From Amygdalobacter nucleatus (GTDB taxonomy: Bacteria; Bacillota; Clostridia; Saccharofermentanales; Fastidiosipilaceae): a stretch of DNA of 64,000 nucleotides. The stretch covers positions 1,518,681 through 1,582,680 of the forward strand of contig NZ_JARFNM010000001.1 in the NCBI RefSeq assembly GCF_029167365.1, read 5' to 3'. The notes under the pieces are model-generated. The model searched no databases, was not told the DNA's origin, and saw nothing but the letters and a program-made list of their open reading frames with translations. Shown one piece after another: positions 25,897-35,046 of this stretch. Position 1 is the first letter of the stretch. Every line of letters begins with the position of its first letter. Position numbers and translations under genes: made by a program.

Positions 25897-28323
25897 TTAA
25901 GAGAGCTCATCCTCCATCAGCACTTCCTCTATCGCCTGTCTTAGCTTAAGCGGTATAGACTCATTGGGCAAGGCAGGCCAATGCTTAAAACCACACTTCT
26001 CTAAAGCCGAATATATTTTCTCCTGCAAATTGGAGCTAATTTGCGCCCGCATGATGAGCTTAAGAACTTCTGCTTGCACGATTTCCGCTTGCATAAGCTT
26101 AACAAAGACAAAATCGATCGTTATAGCTTGGCTCAGTGCAACGGCTGGCAAACAGACGACACTCGCCCGTAATTCCGGCTCATAGCTAGCTTCTAAATTG
26201 ACTGTCTGACCGTTAAAGCTAACTTTAATCGCCTCGACCAATGCGCTACAAAAGCACAAACGATACATACGCTTACGCGGCAGGTAACTCGCATCGTCTG
26301 TTTTAGAAATTGTAAGCTGACGCTTAGCCCAATCAAGCTTAAATTCCGTCTTACTATACAATCCATTAGCACTTCCATCATCAGCATAGATAGCTGCATA
26401 GCCGTCAGCTTCCGGATAAATCCGTAATGTCACATATTCAGTTTCTGCACACTCTGCATCAACGACTAAAGACTGAACGCACTCGGTTTTAAGGGGAATT
26501 AGACTGCCTGCTTTGGCAAGAACTGGTATTTCATTAAGTGGTCTAAACATCTCTAACTTTTTCTCACCTATATAGCGGACACCTGTGAAGAAGTCATAGT
26601 ACACAGCTTTTGGCAGCCAAACTTCGCTACTAGCTAACTCGCAAATTGAATCACTAGCGCTTATAATTGGTGCAACAAGCAAGCTCGTCCCAAATTCATA
26701 CTGATTAGGGCAATTATAGGCATCCTCCGCCTGTGGGAAGGCATGATACATCGGGCGAACAAGCGGTATACCCTCCAAATGACTGCGATAATTCATCGCA
26801 TACAGATAAGGCAAAAGCTCAGCTCGCAAGCGCAAAAACTCCCTCATAATGTCGGCAATATCCGCCCGATAATTCCACGGCTCCTTACCCGCAAAGCGAT
26901 TACAGGTGCTATGCAGACGATTGATTGGCGAAAATACGCCAAACTGTAGCCAACGTAAGGCTAATTCATCATCTTTAGAACCTTTCATATGTCCGCCGAT
27001 ATCATGGCTCCACCAGCTATAGCCAACATTGGCAGCTGTGGCGGTAAAATACGGTTGGAAAGCCAAGCTCGCCCACGACGCAATCGTATCGCCAGAGAAT
27101 CCGACTGGGAAGCGATGTGAACCAATACCAGCATAACGTGATAAAATTAGCGGTCTTGTTTTGCGTAAATCCGCTTCCTTGATATTGCAAGTTTCTTTTG
27201 CTAGTGCATCTTTACTAACAGCCATAGCTTCCTCAGCTGTCGCTTTTTTCTCTCCGTTTGCAACCTGCGTCGCTACCTTAAAATGATAATAATTAAGCAA
27301 CCAGAGCGGATCTAAATTAGAAATTTTAGAGTCTGTGCCTTGCTGCCAATCAATCCACCAAAAATCCACGCCATCTGCTTCTAGCGGCTGCAAAATGCAC
27401 TTAAAATAAGCCTGGCGAAATTCTGCGCTTGTAAAGTCAAAGGGAATTAGACATTTTTCATCGGCATTTAAGCCAAGTTCTCTACAAGCAGCTCCATAAT
27501 TCTCCTCAAAAAATTGTATACCGCCAGCTGGATGCAAATTCAAAGTTACATGTAGATCCTGCTTATGTAAAAATGCCAGCAATTTTCTCGGTTCTGGTAT
27601 TAGCTCCCTGTTCCAGCTAAAACCCGTCCAACTATCACAGCCATCTGGCACCTTCGTTAAATGCCAATCCATGTCCAAGACAGCTACGGAAAAAGGTATA
27701 TTCTCGTTAGAAAAGCGTGTCATCAACTCTATGTATTCTTGCTGCGTATAGGGCCAATAGCGGCTCCACCAATTGCCCAAGTCATAGCTCGGCAATAAAG
27801 GAACAGCCCCGCACAACTTATAGAAATCCTGTATGCCTCGTGTAAACTCACGCCCGTACAGAAATAAATACAAGTCCCTGCTAGCTGTTCCCCGCGCGCA
27901 TATGGTGCCATCTACATTAAACAAACAAGTGTCATCCTCTAAGACAGCTAAACCCTCTCTGGAGAAAATACCATCCTCTAGCGGCACTGCGCCATCTACG
28001 TTATCTAGCGTTCTAAGCGTGCCACCTAGATTGTGCAGCTCATCACCTAAATGCCAAATTTGGCCATCATTAGGTCGTTTAGCTGAAACAGTATTCTGCT
28101 TAAGATCCAGCCAAATTTCTGCTTTGGCTGTCTGAATCGTCAGAACGTCATCGGCTAACTGGTAATACCAACGAGAAAGGGGAAACTCACGATTACTAAC
28201 CATCTGACTTAGACGATTTTCAAACTGCTTATTAGCATCGTACTCCAAACGAATTAGCTGTTCTGTCAGAACACTAACTCGCCAGTTACCAAAGATCTTA
28301 CTTGTTTGCAGCGCTAACTCCAT
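25897..28323 (-). CDS. GH31 alpha-glucosidase family enzyme
   Basis: Cytosolic glycosidase of 808 residues. The catalytic barrel is marked by VLDMDWH near 220, DFWWIDWQQGTD near 340 (nucleophile Asp in WIDW), RYAGIGSHRFPVGFSGDT near 430 (acid Asp in SGDT) and WWSHDIGGH. N- and C-terminal beta domains are present. The last ~70 residues are an unusual extra helical tail. It converges on malR and probably completes maltodextrin breakdown; alpha-xylosidase or other GH31 activity cannot be excluded. Confidence 0.88.
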   Translation of the reverse strand: MELALQTSKIFGNWRVSVLTEQLIRLEYDANKQFENRLSQMVSNREFPLSRWYYQLADDVLTIQTAKAEIWLDLKQNTVSAKRPNDGQIWHLGDELHNLGGTLRTLDNVDGAVPLEDGIFSREGLAVLEDDTCLFNVDGTICARGTASRDLYLFLYGREFTRGIQDFYKLCGAVPLLPSYDLGNWWSRYWPYTQQEYIELMTRFSNENIPFSVAVLDMDWHLTKVPDGCDSWTGFSWNRELIPEPRKLLAFLHKQDLHVTLNLHPAGGIQFFEENYGAACRELGLNADEKCLIPFDFTSAEFRQAYFKCILQPLEADGVDFWWIDWQQGTDSKISNLDPLWLLNYYHFKVATQVANGEKKATAEEAMAVSKDALAKETCNIKEADLRKTRPLILSRYAGIGSHRFPVGFSGDTIASWASLAFQPYFTATAANVGYSWWSHDIGGHMKGSKDDELALRWLQFGVFSPINRLHSTCNRFAGKEPWNYRADIADIMREFLRLRAELLPYLYAMNYRSHLEGIPLVRPMYHAFPQAEDAYNCPNQYEFGTSLLVAPIISASDSICELASSEVWLPKAVYYDFFTGVRYIGEKKLEMFRPLNEIPVLAKAGSLIPLKTECVQSLVVDAECAETEYVTLRIYPEADGYAAIYADDGSANGLYSKTEFKLDWAKRQLTISKTDDASYLPRKRMYRLCFCSALVEAIKVSFNGQTVNLEASYEPELRASVVCLPAVALSQAITIDFVFVKLMQAEIVQAEVLKLIMRAQISSNLQEKIYSALEKCGFKHWPALPNESIPLKLRQAIEEVLMEDELS

Positions 28324-28428
28324 AATTATTGCCTCAAAATTTATACTTGTACTTTTCGCACGCTAATTGATTTAATCATGCGATTTATAATATATAACAT
28401 AGTAGAAGTCTACGAAGGGAAAAGCAAA

Positions 28429-28644
28429 ATGACGATTAGCGCTACGGAATTAAAAAGTAACCTTGGCAAATATCTGCTACTGGCAGCTTCGGAAGCTATT
28501 TTCATCACCAAAAGCGGCCGAGTTGTCGCCAAGCTTACAAGTCCATATCAGGATAATGTCAAAACTGCCAAATCATTGTTTGGCATTCTACCCAAAGATG
28601 TAACTTTAGAGGAAGCACGGGCGGAAAGGTTAAATCAAATATGA
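28429..28644 (+). CDS. Phd/YefM-type antitoxin
   Basis: A 71-residue antitoxin: ISATELKSNLGKYL is the Phd/YefM dimer/DNA-binding start and VAKLTSP the end of the fold; the C-terminal region (GILPKDVTLEEARAERL) would wrap a toxin. I use the ATG at 28429 after GAAGGGA rather than the upstream ATG at 28378. It overlaps the PIN toxin remnant by the ATGA at 28641-28644, the usual operon overlap. Confidence 0.8.
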   Translation: MTISATELKSNLGKYLLLAASEAIFITKSGRVVAKLTSPYQDNVKTAKSLFGILPKDVTLEEARAERLNQI

Positions 28645-28862
28645 GAGTTATCATTGATACTTGTGTAATTATCGATGTATTACAAAGCTGACAAGCATTT
28701 TGTAATTCCGCTCAGTCTATTTTCCTTTTAGCTAATAAGCAATTTACCGGTTTAGTTACAGCCAAAGCAATGACCGATATTTACTATCTAGTACATTGCC
28801 ATACTCATAGTGATAAAGAAACACGTAATATTCTAAATAAGCCCCTTCTCCACTTCTTCTAG
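28641..28862 (+). pseudogene. PIN-domain (VapC-like) toxin, broken
   Basis: Begins with the PIN pattern MRVIIDTCVIIDVLQS, including the first catalytic Asp, then hits an in-frame TGA at 28689-28691. The same frame continues to 28862 with a helical PIN-like sequence (SAQSIFLLANKQFTGLVTAKAMTDIYYLV). The C-terminal acidic residues are missing: the frame is cut where the opposite-strand gene at 28833 begins. Both the nonsense codon and truncation make the RNase inactive. Confidence 0.8.
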
Positions 28863-29048
28863 TGTATATGTTTTAGGATCGACCTTAAATTCTTGCATTG
28901 CTTCTTCGTACGCCTGTATGTCATACTCATCCTCAATCCGTTCAATTACTGAGCGTCTAACTAACTCTGAAACACTTATGCCATTTAGCGCCGCATATTT
29001 CTTAAAAAGCGATGCATCTGCTTCATTTAGACGCAATGATATAGCCAT
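28833..29048 (-). CDS. ribbon-helix-helix antitoxin (DUF6290/RelB-like), orphan
   Basis: A 71-residue protein with SLRLNEADASLFKKYAALNGISVSELVRRSV, a typical ribbon-helix-helix N-terminus, and an acidic toxin-binding tail (YTLEEVEKGL). In related loci a RelE-type toxin starts at or just after this stop codon; here the minus strand beyond 28833 only reads antisense to the PIN remnant. The toxin appears lost. Confidence 0.75.
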   Translation of the reverse strand: MAISLRLNEADASLFKKYAALNGISVSELVRRSVIERIEDEYDIQAYEEAMQEFKVDPKTYTLEEVEKGLI

Positions 29049-29165
29049 ACTGTTTCACCTCCTAGTGCCTAGTTTGCCACCTACTACTATTGACAATCTT
29101 AATTCTTCCTTTTGTAATACGTTGTATTGCAAATGCTTCTACAAAGCAAGCGCTTTCGTAGCAAA

Positions 29166-29208
29166 AAGCGCCCTCTTCAATTCACCAAGAATCGACAATA
29201 GGGCGCTT
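29166..29208 (-). terminator. terminator of leuS
   Basis: AAGCGCCCT (29166-29174) pairs with AGGGCGCTT (29200-29208); on the minus strand the stem is followed by TTTTTGC. It begins 21 bases after the leuS stop. Confidence 0.8.
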
Positions 29209-29229
29209 ATCTTTGCTTAAAATCAAAAG

Positions 29230-31692
29230 CTATTTAACGACAAAGTTCACCAAACGTTTCGGCACATAAATCTCCTTAACAAGCTGCTTGCCTGCTAGAT
29301 AAGATTGCACATGTTCATCTTGCTTAGCTAAAGCCTTGATTGCGTCAGCTTCCGCCGTCTGTGCCACTTTAATCGTGCCACGCATCTTGCCGTTCACCTG
29401 AATAGCAATCTCAATTTCATCTTCCACGCACTTTGCTTCATCATAAGTCGGCCAAGTTTCTGTTGCCAACAAGCTGCCGTTCACGCTAAAGCCAGCTTGC
29501 TCCCATAATTCTTCAGTTAAATGCGGTGCAAATGGATTTAAGAGAATTAAGAATGTTCTTAACTCCGCTCTTGTAATAGCCTTACGCTCATAGAAAGCAT
29601 TAGTTAAAGTCATTAGCTGAGCAATTGCAGTATTATGCTTCAAGTTCATAACATCACTACCGACTTTTTTAATGCTCTGGTGCATCTTCGTCTGAATATC
29701 TAAGCCGTAACCGTCAGCATCAACTTTAACATTTTGACCAGCTTCTAAGAAGTCTGGCAAGCTATACACACGTTCCAAGAAACGATGACAGCCACGCACA
29801 CCACGGGTATTCCAAGGCGCAACTTTTTCAAAGTCACCGACAAACATCTCATACAAGCGTAATGTATCAGCACCGTAATCGTTCACAATGTCATCAGGAT
29901 TTACGACATTGCCACGTGATTTACTCATCTTCTCGCCATCTTCACCTAGAATCATGCCATGGGCTGTGCGCTTAGCATATGGTTCATCTGTCGGTACAGC
30001 ACCAATATCACGCAAGAACAAATACCAGAAGCGGCTATACAGTAAGTGCAATGTTGTATGTTCCATACCACCGTTATACCAATCAACAGGCATCCAATAA
30101 TTAAGCGCTTCTTTGGAAGCAAATTCCTTATCATTGTGCGGGTCAAGATAACGCAAGAAATACCAAGATGAACCTGCCCATTGTGGCATGGTATCTGTTT
30201 CTCGCGAAGCAGCTCCGCCACATTCTGGGCAAGTTGTATTGACCCAAGCTGTCTGCTTAGCTAGTGGTGACTCACCGTTATCTGTTGTTTCGTAGCGTTC
30301 CAGTTCTGGTAAAACAAGTGGCAACTCACTTTCAGGCAAAGCTACATAGCCACATTTAGGGCAATTAACAACTGGAATTGGTTCGCCCCAATAACGTTGA
30401 CGTGAGAAAACCCAGTCACGCAATTTGTAATTAACTTTTTTGCGTCCATAGCCTTGTTCTTCCAAGTAAGCAATCATGCGCTCTTTGGCTTCTTCAACTG
30501 TTAAGCCATTCAAAATGTCTGAGTTAATCAAAACGCCCTCGTAATCAACGAATGGTAACTCGGTTGTCTCAGAATTTGCAGCCTTGATAACTTGTTGAAT
30601 TGGCAAATTAAACTTTTTAGCAAATTCAAAGTCACGGCTATCATGTGCAGGCACTGCCATTACAGCCCCTGTACCATAGGTAGCTAATACGTAATCGGAG
30701 AGGAAAATTGGAATTTCCTTGCCATTAACAGGATTAATTGCTGTAACGCCATCCAACTTAACGCCTGTTTTGTCTTTGGCTAGCTCTGTACGTTCAAAAT
30801 CGGATTTTTTCTGAGCTTGTGCTTGATAATCCTTGACTTCTTCAACGTTAGTAATGAGCTTATTCTGTAACCACTGTTCTACGTAAGGATGTTCCGGTGC
30901 TAAAACGACGTATGATACGCCATAAACTGTATCTGGGCGCGTTGTAAAGACGGTAATCACTTCGGAATTAGTAGATTTAGCATTCAAAGTTTTGAAATCT
31001 ATCTCTGCCCCGACTGAACGCCCGATCCAGTTGCGTTGTTGCATTTTAATCTGGGGAATGTAATCGACATGTTCCAAACCTTCCAGCAACTTATCAGCAT
31101 AGGCTGTAATTTTCAGCATCCATTGTGATTTTAGTTTTTGCACCACTTCGCTATGGCAGCGTTCACACGTACCGCCAACTACTTCTTCATTGGCAAGCAC
31201 GCATTTACATGATGTACACCAGTTGACGGCCATTTCTTTCTTATAAGCTAAGCCGTGTTTGAACATTTGGAGGAAAATCCACTGTGTCCATTTGTAATAT
31301 TCTGGATCGCTCGTTCTAATCTCTCGTTCCCAGTCAAAGCTCAGGCCCAAACGCTTAAGCTGTTTAGTGAAGCGTTCGACATTCTCAGCTGTTATGACAG
31401 CCGGATGGACTTGATGCTGGATAGCGTAGTTCTCAGCTGGTAAGCCAAATGAGTCGAAGCCCATGGGATAAAGGACATTGTAGCCACGCATACGTTGCAT
31501 ACGAGCAATAACGTCTAAGGCTGTGTAAGGACGTGGATGTCCAACGTGTAAGCCCTGTCCAGACGGATAGGGAAATTCAACCAAGCAATAAAATTTCGGC
31601 TTAGCTGAGCCAGTTACTGCTGCAAAACAATTCGCCTGCTCCCACTTCTTCTGCCACTTCGCTTCTATTTCTGAATGCTTAAATTGTGCCAT
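29230..31692 (-). CDS. leuS: leucyl-tRNA synthetase
   Basis: Charges tRNA-Leu; class I enzyme of 820 residues, a normal bacterial length. The HIGH motif is HVGH in [14 protein letters not shown] (residue ~48), the zinc-binding Cys cluster [22 protein letters not shown] follows, a CP1 editing domain carries the [20 protein letters not shown] and [14 protein letters not shown] blocks, and KMSKS is present. I use the ATG at 31690-31692 after GGAGG; the longer upstream reading frame is not homologous. No T-box leader is visible upstream. Confidence 0.96.
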   Translation of the reverse strand: MAQFKHSEIEAKWQKKWEQANCFAAVTGSAKPKFYCLVEFPYPSGQGLHVGHPRPYTALDVIARMQRMRGYNVLYPMGFDSFGLPAENYAIQHQVHPAVITAENVERFTKQLKRLGLSFDWEREIRTSDPEYYKWTQWIFLQMFKHGLAYKKEMAVNWCTSCKCVLANEEVVGGTCERCHSEVVQKLKSQWMLKITAYADKLLEGLEHVDYIPQIKMQQRNWIGRSVGAEIDFKTLNAKSTNSEVITVFTTRPDTVYGVSYVVLAPEHPYVEQWLQNKLITNVEEVKDYQAQAQKKSDFERTELAKDKTGVKLDGVTAINPVNGKEIPIFLSDYVLATYGTGAVMAVPAHDSRDFEFAKKFNLPIQQVIKAANSETTELPFVDYEGVLINSDILNGLTVEEAKERMIAYLEEQGYGRKKVNYKLRDWVFSRQRYWGEPIPVVNCPKCGYVALPESELPLVLPELERYETTDNGESPLAKQTAWVNTTCPECGGAASRETDTMPQWAGSSWYFLRYLDPHNDKEFASKEALNYWMPVDWYNGGMEHTTLHLLYSRFWYLFLRDIGAVPTDEPYAKRTAHGMILGEDGEKMSKSRGNVVNPDDIVNDYGADTLRLYEMFVGDFEKVAPWNTRGVRGCHRFLERVYSLPDFLEAGQNVKVDADGYGLDIQTKMHQSIKKVGSDVMNLKHNTAIAQLMTLTNAFYERKAITRAELRTFLILLNPFAPHLTEELWEQAGFSVNGSLLATETWPTYDEAKCVEDEIEIAIQVNGKMRGTIKVAQTAEADAIKALAKQDEHVQSYLAGKQLVKEIYVPKRLVNFVVK

Positions 31693-31783
31693 GTTGCCTC
31701 CAAATGAACAATTTACTAATAAATTACTAATAAATACAGAGTATAGCACAATGTATCGTAAATAGGGTGCTGCTGTATGTTCT

Positions 31784-31885
31784 TTAATATGCACTAAGCA
31801 TATCGGCAATGTAATTTTTAATTCCCTCTGACCGAGAGAAATCATATTGGTCATTTTGCTCAGCGTAATAATCTTTTATGCTTTT
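31784..31885 (-). pseudogene. C-terminal stump of an unknown gene cut by the IS256 element
   Basis: A 33-codon open frame (…[17 protein letters not shown]…) enters from the IS boundary at 31885 and ends at a TAA (31784-31786). Composition and codon use look protein-coding, suggesting the tail of a gene severed by the insertion. The rest of the gene is not found on the other side of the element. Confidence 0.35.
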
Positions 31886-32760
31886 GAGTGTGTGAATAAA
31901 TCTCTGTAAATAAGATTTCCTGTGATATAATTTCCTGATAATTAGCCCAGATGCTTGCTATTCCAACTACTTAGCAGTTATTCATTATATAATTCATGTG
32001 AAATTGCATGTCAGGAGCAGGCAGGTGTTTCCTGTCTGCTCTTTTGCTTGGTATTTTCAAGTTATTCAGGTAGCCTATCCTCATACATGAGCGTCAATTC
32101 GCCATAAACTTGGCCCCAGTTTCTAAGTGGCATAGTCCATTTCTTCGTAGCTTCAAAAGTAGATAGATACAAAGCCTTCAATAACGCTTGTGAGCTTGGA
32201 AAAACGCTCCTTTGGCGATTTAATTTGCGATCTGATACTTCAAATCCATAAATATCCATCAATGTATCTGAAATTTGCCTTGTTGTCATCCCTTTGGCGT
32301 ACATTGAGATGATTTTTTGATCAATTTCTGATATGTCTTTTTGGCGTTTCTTTACTATCTGTGGCTCAAATGTGGATTTACGATCCTGCGGAACTTCTAT
32401 GCTCATGGAACCATAGCTTGTGTTTACTGTCTTTTCTTTGTAGCCGTTTCGATAATTTTCTGAGTTGCTACGCTCCGATTTCTCGTATCCTAGATGATTA
32501 TCCATTTCAGCTTCCAGCATCTCTTTGATTGTTCCGCCTAATAGATCTTTTAGTGCCTCTTGAATATCTTTTGCCGTTTGAATGTCGTATTCTTGGAGAA
32601 GTCCTTGGATGATTTTCCGCTTCCCTTCAGTCATTTTCACTTTGTGGATGTTTTCTTTTTTTGCTTCTTGCCATTTTTTCGGCCTCCTTTAATTAGTTTA
32701 TATCGCAGGAGTACCTATTGGAATCTTTCATCTGCTTTTTACAGAAATTATTTCATACTC
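31886..32760 (-). mobile_element. IS256-family insertion sequence, internally deleted
   Basis: Imperfect terminal inverted repeats of about 25 bases (31886-31910 and 32736-32760, sharing GAGT...AATAA...CTGTAAA) flank a shortened transposase gene. At 875 bp it is much shorter than the ~1.3-1.4 kb of complete family members. No clear 8-9 bp target duplication is visible. A second copy of its 3' end lies inverted at 45618-45751. Confidence 0.7.
32062..32640 (-). pseudogene. IS256-family transposase with catalytic core deleted
   Basis: The first ~135 residues match the N-terminus of Mutator/IS256 transposases (LGYEKSERSNSENYRNGY, VPQDRKSTFEPQIVKKRQ, TTRQISDTLMDIYGFEVS); the last ~55 match the extreme C-terminus (LNRQRSVFPS, FEATKKWTMPLRNWGQVYGEL). 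The join at about residue 135 deletes roughly 200 residues including the DDE active site while keeping the frame. Inactive, though it could still bind its ends. Confidence 0.88.
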
Positions 32761-32863
32761 TCCTAAATTCAGGTCTTTCCTTAACAACAATACTGTGCTT
32801 ACCATCCATTGTGTCCTCCAGCCAAACTGATAAAGCAAATTTTTCCTTCTCTTTCATAAACAT
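32753..32863 (-). CDS. short ORF running into the IS256 end
   Basis: A 36-codon frame (KEKEKFALSVWLEDTMDGKHS...) whose last codons and stop lie inside the IS terminal repeat. It may be the 5' part of a gene cut by the insertion. I do not recognise it, and no close match to the stump at 31784 is evident. Nothing else is seen in 32761-32981. Confidence 0.3.
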   Translation of the reverse strand: MFMKEKEKFALSVWLEDTMDGKHSIVVKERPEFRRV

Positions 32864-32981
32864 TCAAATCCTGATTTCTTATATCAGTTGTTTTATATTC
32901 TCTTTCAATAAGAAAAAGTATTTACTTCCATGGCAATAATAAGTTTATATTTTTCAATACTATTGCAAAACTATATCTTAT

Positions 32982-34301
32982 TTAAGAAAATATTTTAATT
33001 TTAAATATAAAGAAATCTTCATCCTGCAGTGCTTCATATTCTATATTGTAATTATTCAGAATATTACTTACAATATATAAACCTAAGCCATTACTATTTT
33101 CTTTATTTATATCAAAATTAACATCGAATATCTTATTCATGTTCAAAATTTTATTATTAGCGTTTGAATTTTCTATATACAACCAATCATTAACCACCCT
33201 AATATTAATCGCCCCACTTAAATCCGTATATTTTACAGCATTGCTAATCAAATTAGACAGAACAATTCTTAAAGCTGTTTTCCCTATATAAATATTCTCG
33301 TCTAATATATAATTATTGACAGTTATTTTCTTTTGTTTGGCTAATACTTCATACTTTTTTAGCACATCTTCTAATGTATCATTTATTCTTAAATATTCTT
33401 CATCATTATTCAAATTTTCTATAGAATGAATAGATAATATTTGATAAACATTTTTTGTTAAACTATCAACGATTTCAATGCATTCATTAATATAAACATC
33501 TCTTTCTTTGTATTTCCCAATATTATATTTCATATTTTCCAATATTATTTTAAGACTGGCAAGTGGAGTTTTAAGTTCATGGGATGCACCCTTAAAAAAA
33601 TCGTATTTTAACTTTTCTAATTTTAAAATCTCTTTGTTTTTAAATTCTAAATCGTTAATATTTCTTAATAAAGCAGAATACAAATCATTAATTTGTTGTT
33701 TTAGTTGTCCAATCTCATCGTTTGAGCCAACCTTTAAACGTATTTTTTTATCAAGTTTCATCATTTTATCAGTCACAGTTTTTATTTCTTGTATGTTGTT
33801 TTTTATCAATTTTGCATAAAGCAAAGAAATAACGGCAGAAAATAAAATTGATATCAATAAAGAATATGGTAAAAATTTAAGGCTTAAATTTTTTGCGTCT
33901 TTTTGCATGTCAGCTGTAGAAACAAATTGCAGATTTATTTTTTTACCATCATTAAGATTTATTTCTCTTTCTTCAATTATCAAAGAATTACTATCACTTT
34001 CTGGATTAAAATTTATATTATCTTTGATTTGTAATTCATTATTATATTTTTTTTCTTTTATAAACGCCTTTATTTCACTACTTTTAGAATAAAGCTCTAA
34101 TGCTTGTTCTATATATCTTATTTCTTTTCCATTCATATTTCCGGAAATTTTATTTGCCATATTATGAATCTTTTCTTTTCTAGTTTCCAAATATGTTTTA
34201 GGAAAGATAAAAAAAACCAACAAATGAACCGATATAATTATTATCCCAATGACAGAAAATATTTGTATAAACATTTTGGGGAATATCTTTAATTCTTTCA
34301 T
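32982..34301 (-). CDS. sensor histidine kinase
   Basis: Membrane sensor kinase of 439 residues: membrane helices at about 12-34 and 144-166 flank a ~110-residue extracellular sensor region, then a HAMP-like linker, the H-box SHELKTPLA (His241), the N-box ISNAVKYTD and the G-box NGLGLYIV. It overlaps the response regulator gene by the ATGA at 34298-34301, so the pair is co-translated. The large external domain separates it from BceS-type kinases, which have almost none. Confidence 0.9.
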   Translation of the reverse strand: MKELKIFPKMFIQIFSVIGIIIISVHLLVFFIFPKTYLETRKEKIHNMANKISGNMNGKEIRYIEQALELYSKSSEIKAFIKEKKYNNELQIKDNINFNPESDSNSLIIEEREINLNDGKKINLQFVSTADMQKDAKNLSLKFLPYSLLISILFSAVISLLYAKLIKNNIQEIKTVTDKMMKLDKKIRLKVGSNDEIGQLKQQINDLYSALLRNINDLEFKNKEILKLEKLKYDFFKGASHELKTPLASLKIILENMKYNIGKYKERDVYINECIEIVDSLTKNVYQILSIHSIENLNNDEEYLRINDTLEDVLKKYEVLAKQKKITVNNYILDENIYIGKTALRIVLSNLISNAVKYTDLSGAINIRVVNDWLYIENSNANNKILNMNKIFDVNFDINKENSNGLGLYIVSNILNNYNIEYEALQDEDFFIFKIKIFS

Positions 34302-34951
34302 TTTCTCTCCAATTTATATCCCACATTTCTTATAGTAGTTATACAGTCTAATTGTAATTTTTTTCTAAGTTCTTTTATATATACATCTATTACTCGATCA
34401 TAAGGAATTTCTTCGCTATCCTTCCATACATAATCAATGATTTGCATTCTTGTTAACACTTGTCCATCACGGTCCAATAAGCATTTTAAAATTTCTAATT
34501 CTTTTGCATTCACATCTATTTCTTTATCATTTATTTTAGCCGTATAGCTATTAAAATTAACCGATAAATCCTTATATTCAAATTTCTCTAAATGCCCATA
34601 AGTCTTCTTAATTAATGCATCTATTCTGGCCTTTAAAACCGGTAATGAAAATGGCTTTTCCACATATCCGTCTACCAAATTAGTAAATGCATCAATTTTA
34701 TATTCTTCATCACTAAATGCAGTCAAGATTATAATTGGTAAATCGCTTTTCTTTCTAATTTCCTTCAATACTTCTAAGCCATTTATAAAAGGTATCTGAA
34801 TATCTAAGATAACCAAATCTATATCGCTATTAAATTTTGATAGGGCTTCCCTGCCATCTTTAGCTTGAATAACAGTATATCCGAATTCCGAAAGATATTC
34901 ACTTATACCCTCTCTTATAACACTATCATCTTCAACAGTTAATATTCTCAT
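34298..34951 (-). CDS. OmpR-family response regulator
   Basis: Receiver domain with acidic pair at residues 7-9, phospho-accepting Asp50 (LVILDIQIP) and Lys near 100 (EKPFSLP), followed by a winged-helix DNA-binding domain (NAKELEILKCLLDRDGQVLTR...YDRVIDVYIKELRKKL). I use the ATG at 34949-34951, with GAGG upstream, rather than the longer frame. It is likely to control the FtsX/ABC transporter genes directly upstream on the same strand. Confidence 0.92.
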   Translation of the reverse strand: MRILTVEDDSVIREGISEYLSEFGYTVIQAKDGREALSKFNSDIDLVILDIQIPFINGLEVLKEIRKKSDLPIIILTAFSDEEYKIDAFTNLVDGYVEKPFSLPVLKARIDALIKKTYGHLEKFEYKDLSVNFNSYTAKINDKEIDVNAKELEILKCLLDRDGQVLTRMQIIDYVWKDSEEIPYDRVIDVYIKELRKKLQLDCITTIRNVGYKLERK

Positions 34952-35017
34952 AGATGCCTCATTTAAAATATACATACTATATTATACAGTATATTATTTA
35001 ATCTTTAAAATCTGAAA

Positions 35018-35045
35018 ATTTTCGGTGCTTTTTAGCACCGAAAAT
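35018..35045 (-). terminator. hairpin after the transporter operon
   Basis: Perfect 11-bp stem (35018-35028 with 35035-35045) with a 6-base loop immediately after the permease stop codon at 35047. It separates the transporter operon from the two-component genes. Confidence 0.75.
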
Positions 35046-35046
35046 C

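Noticed and set aside
31723..31854. Longer N-terminus for LeuRS
   Set aside because: The 54 extra codons have no homology and the Shine-Dalgarno GGAGG sits right before the internal ATG.
31693..32061. A T-box riboswitch ahead of leuS
   Set aside because: I looked for the T-box antiterminator signature and specifier stem but found neither; the leader is short and AT-rich.
32736..32760. 8-9 bp target duplication for the IS256 element
   Set aside because: Bases next to the two ends do not match, so no duplication can be claimed.
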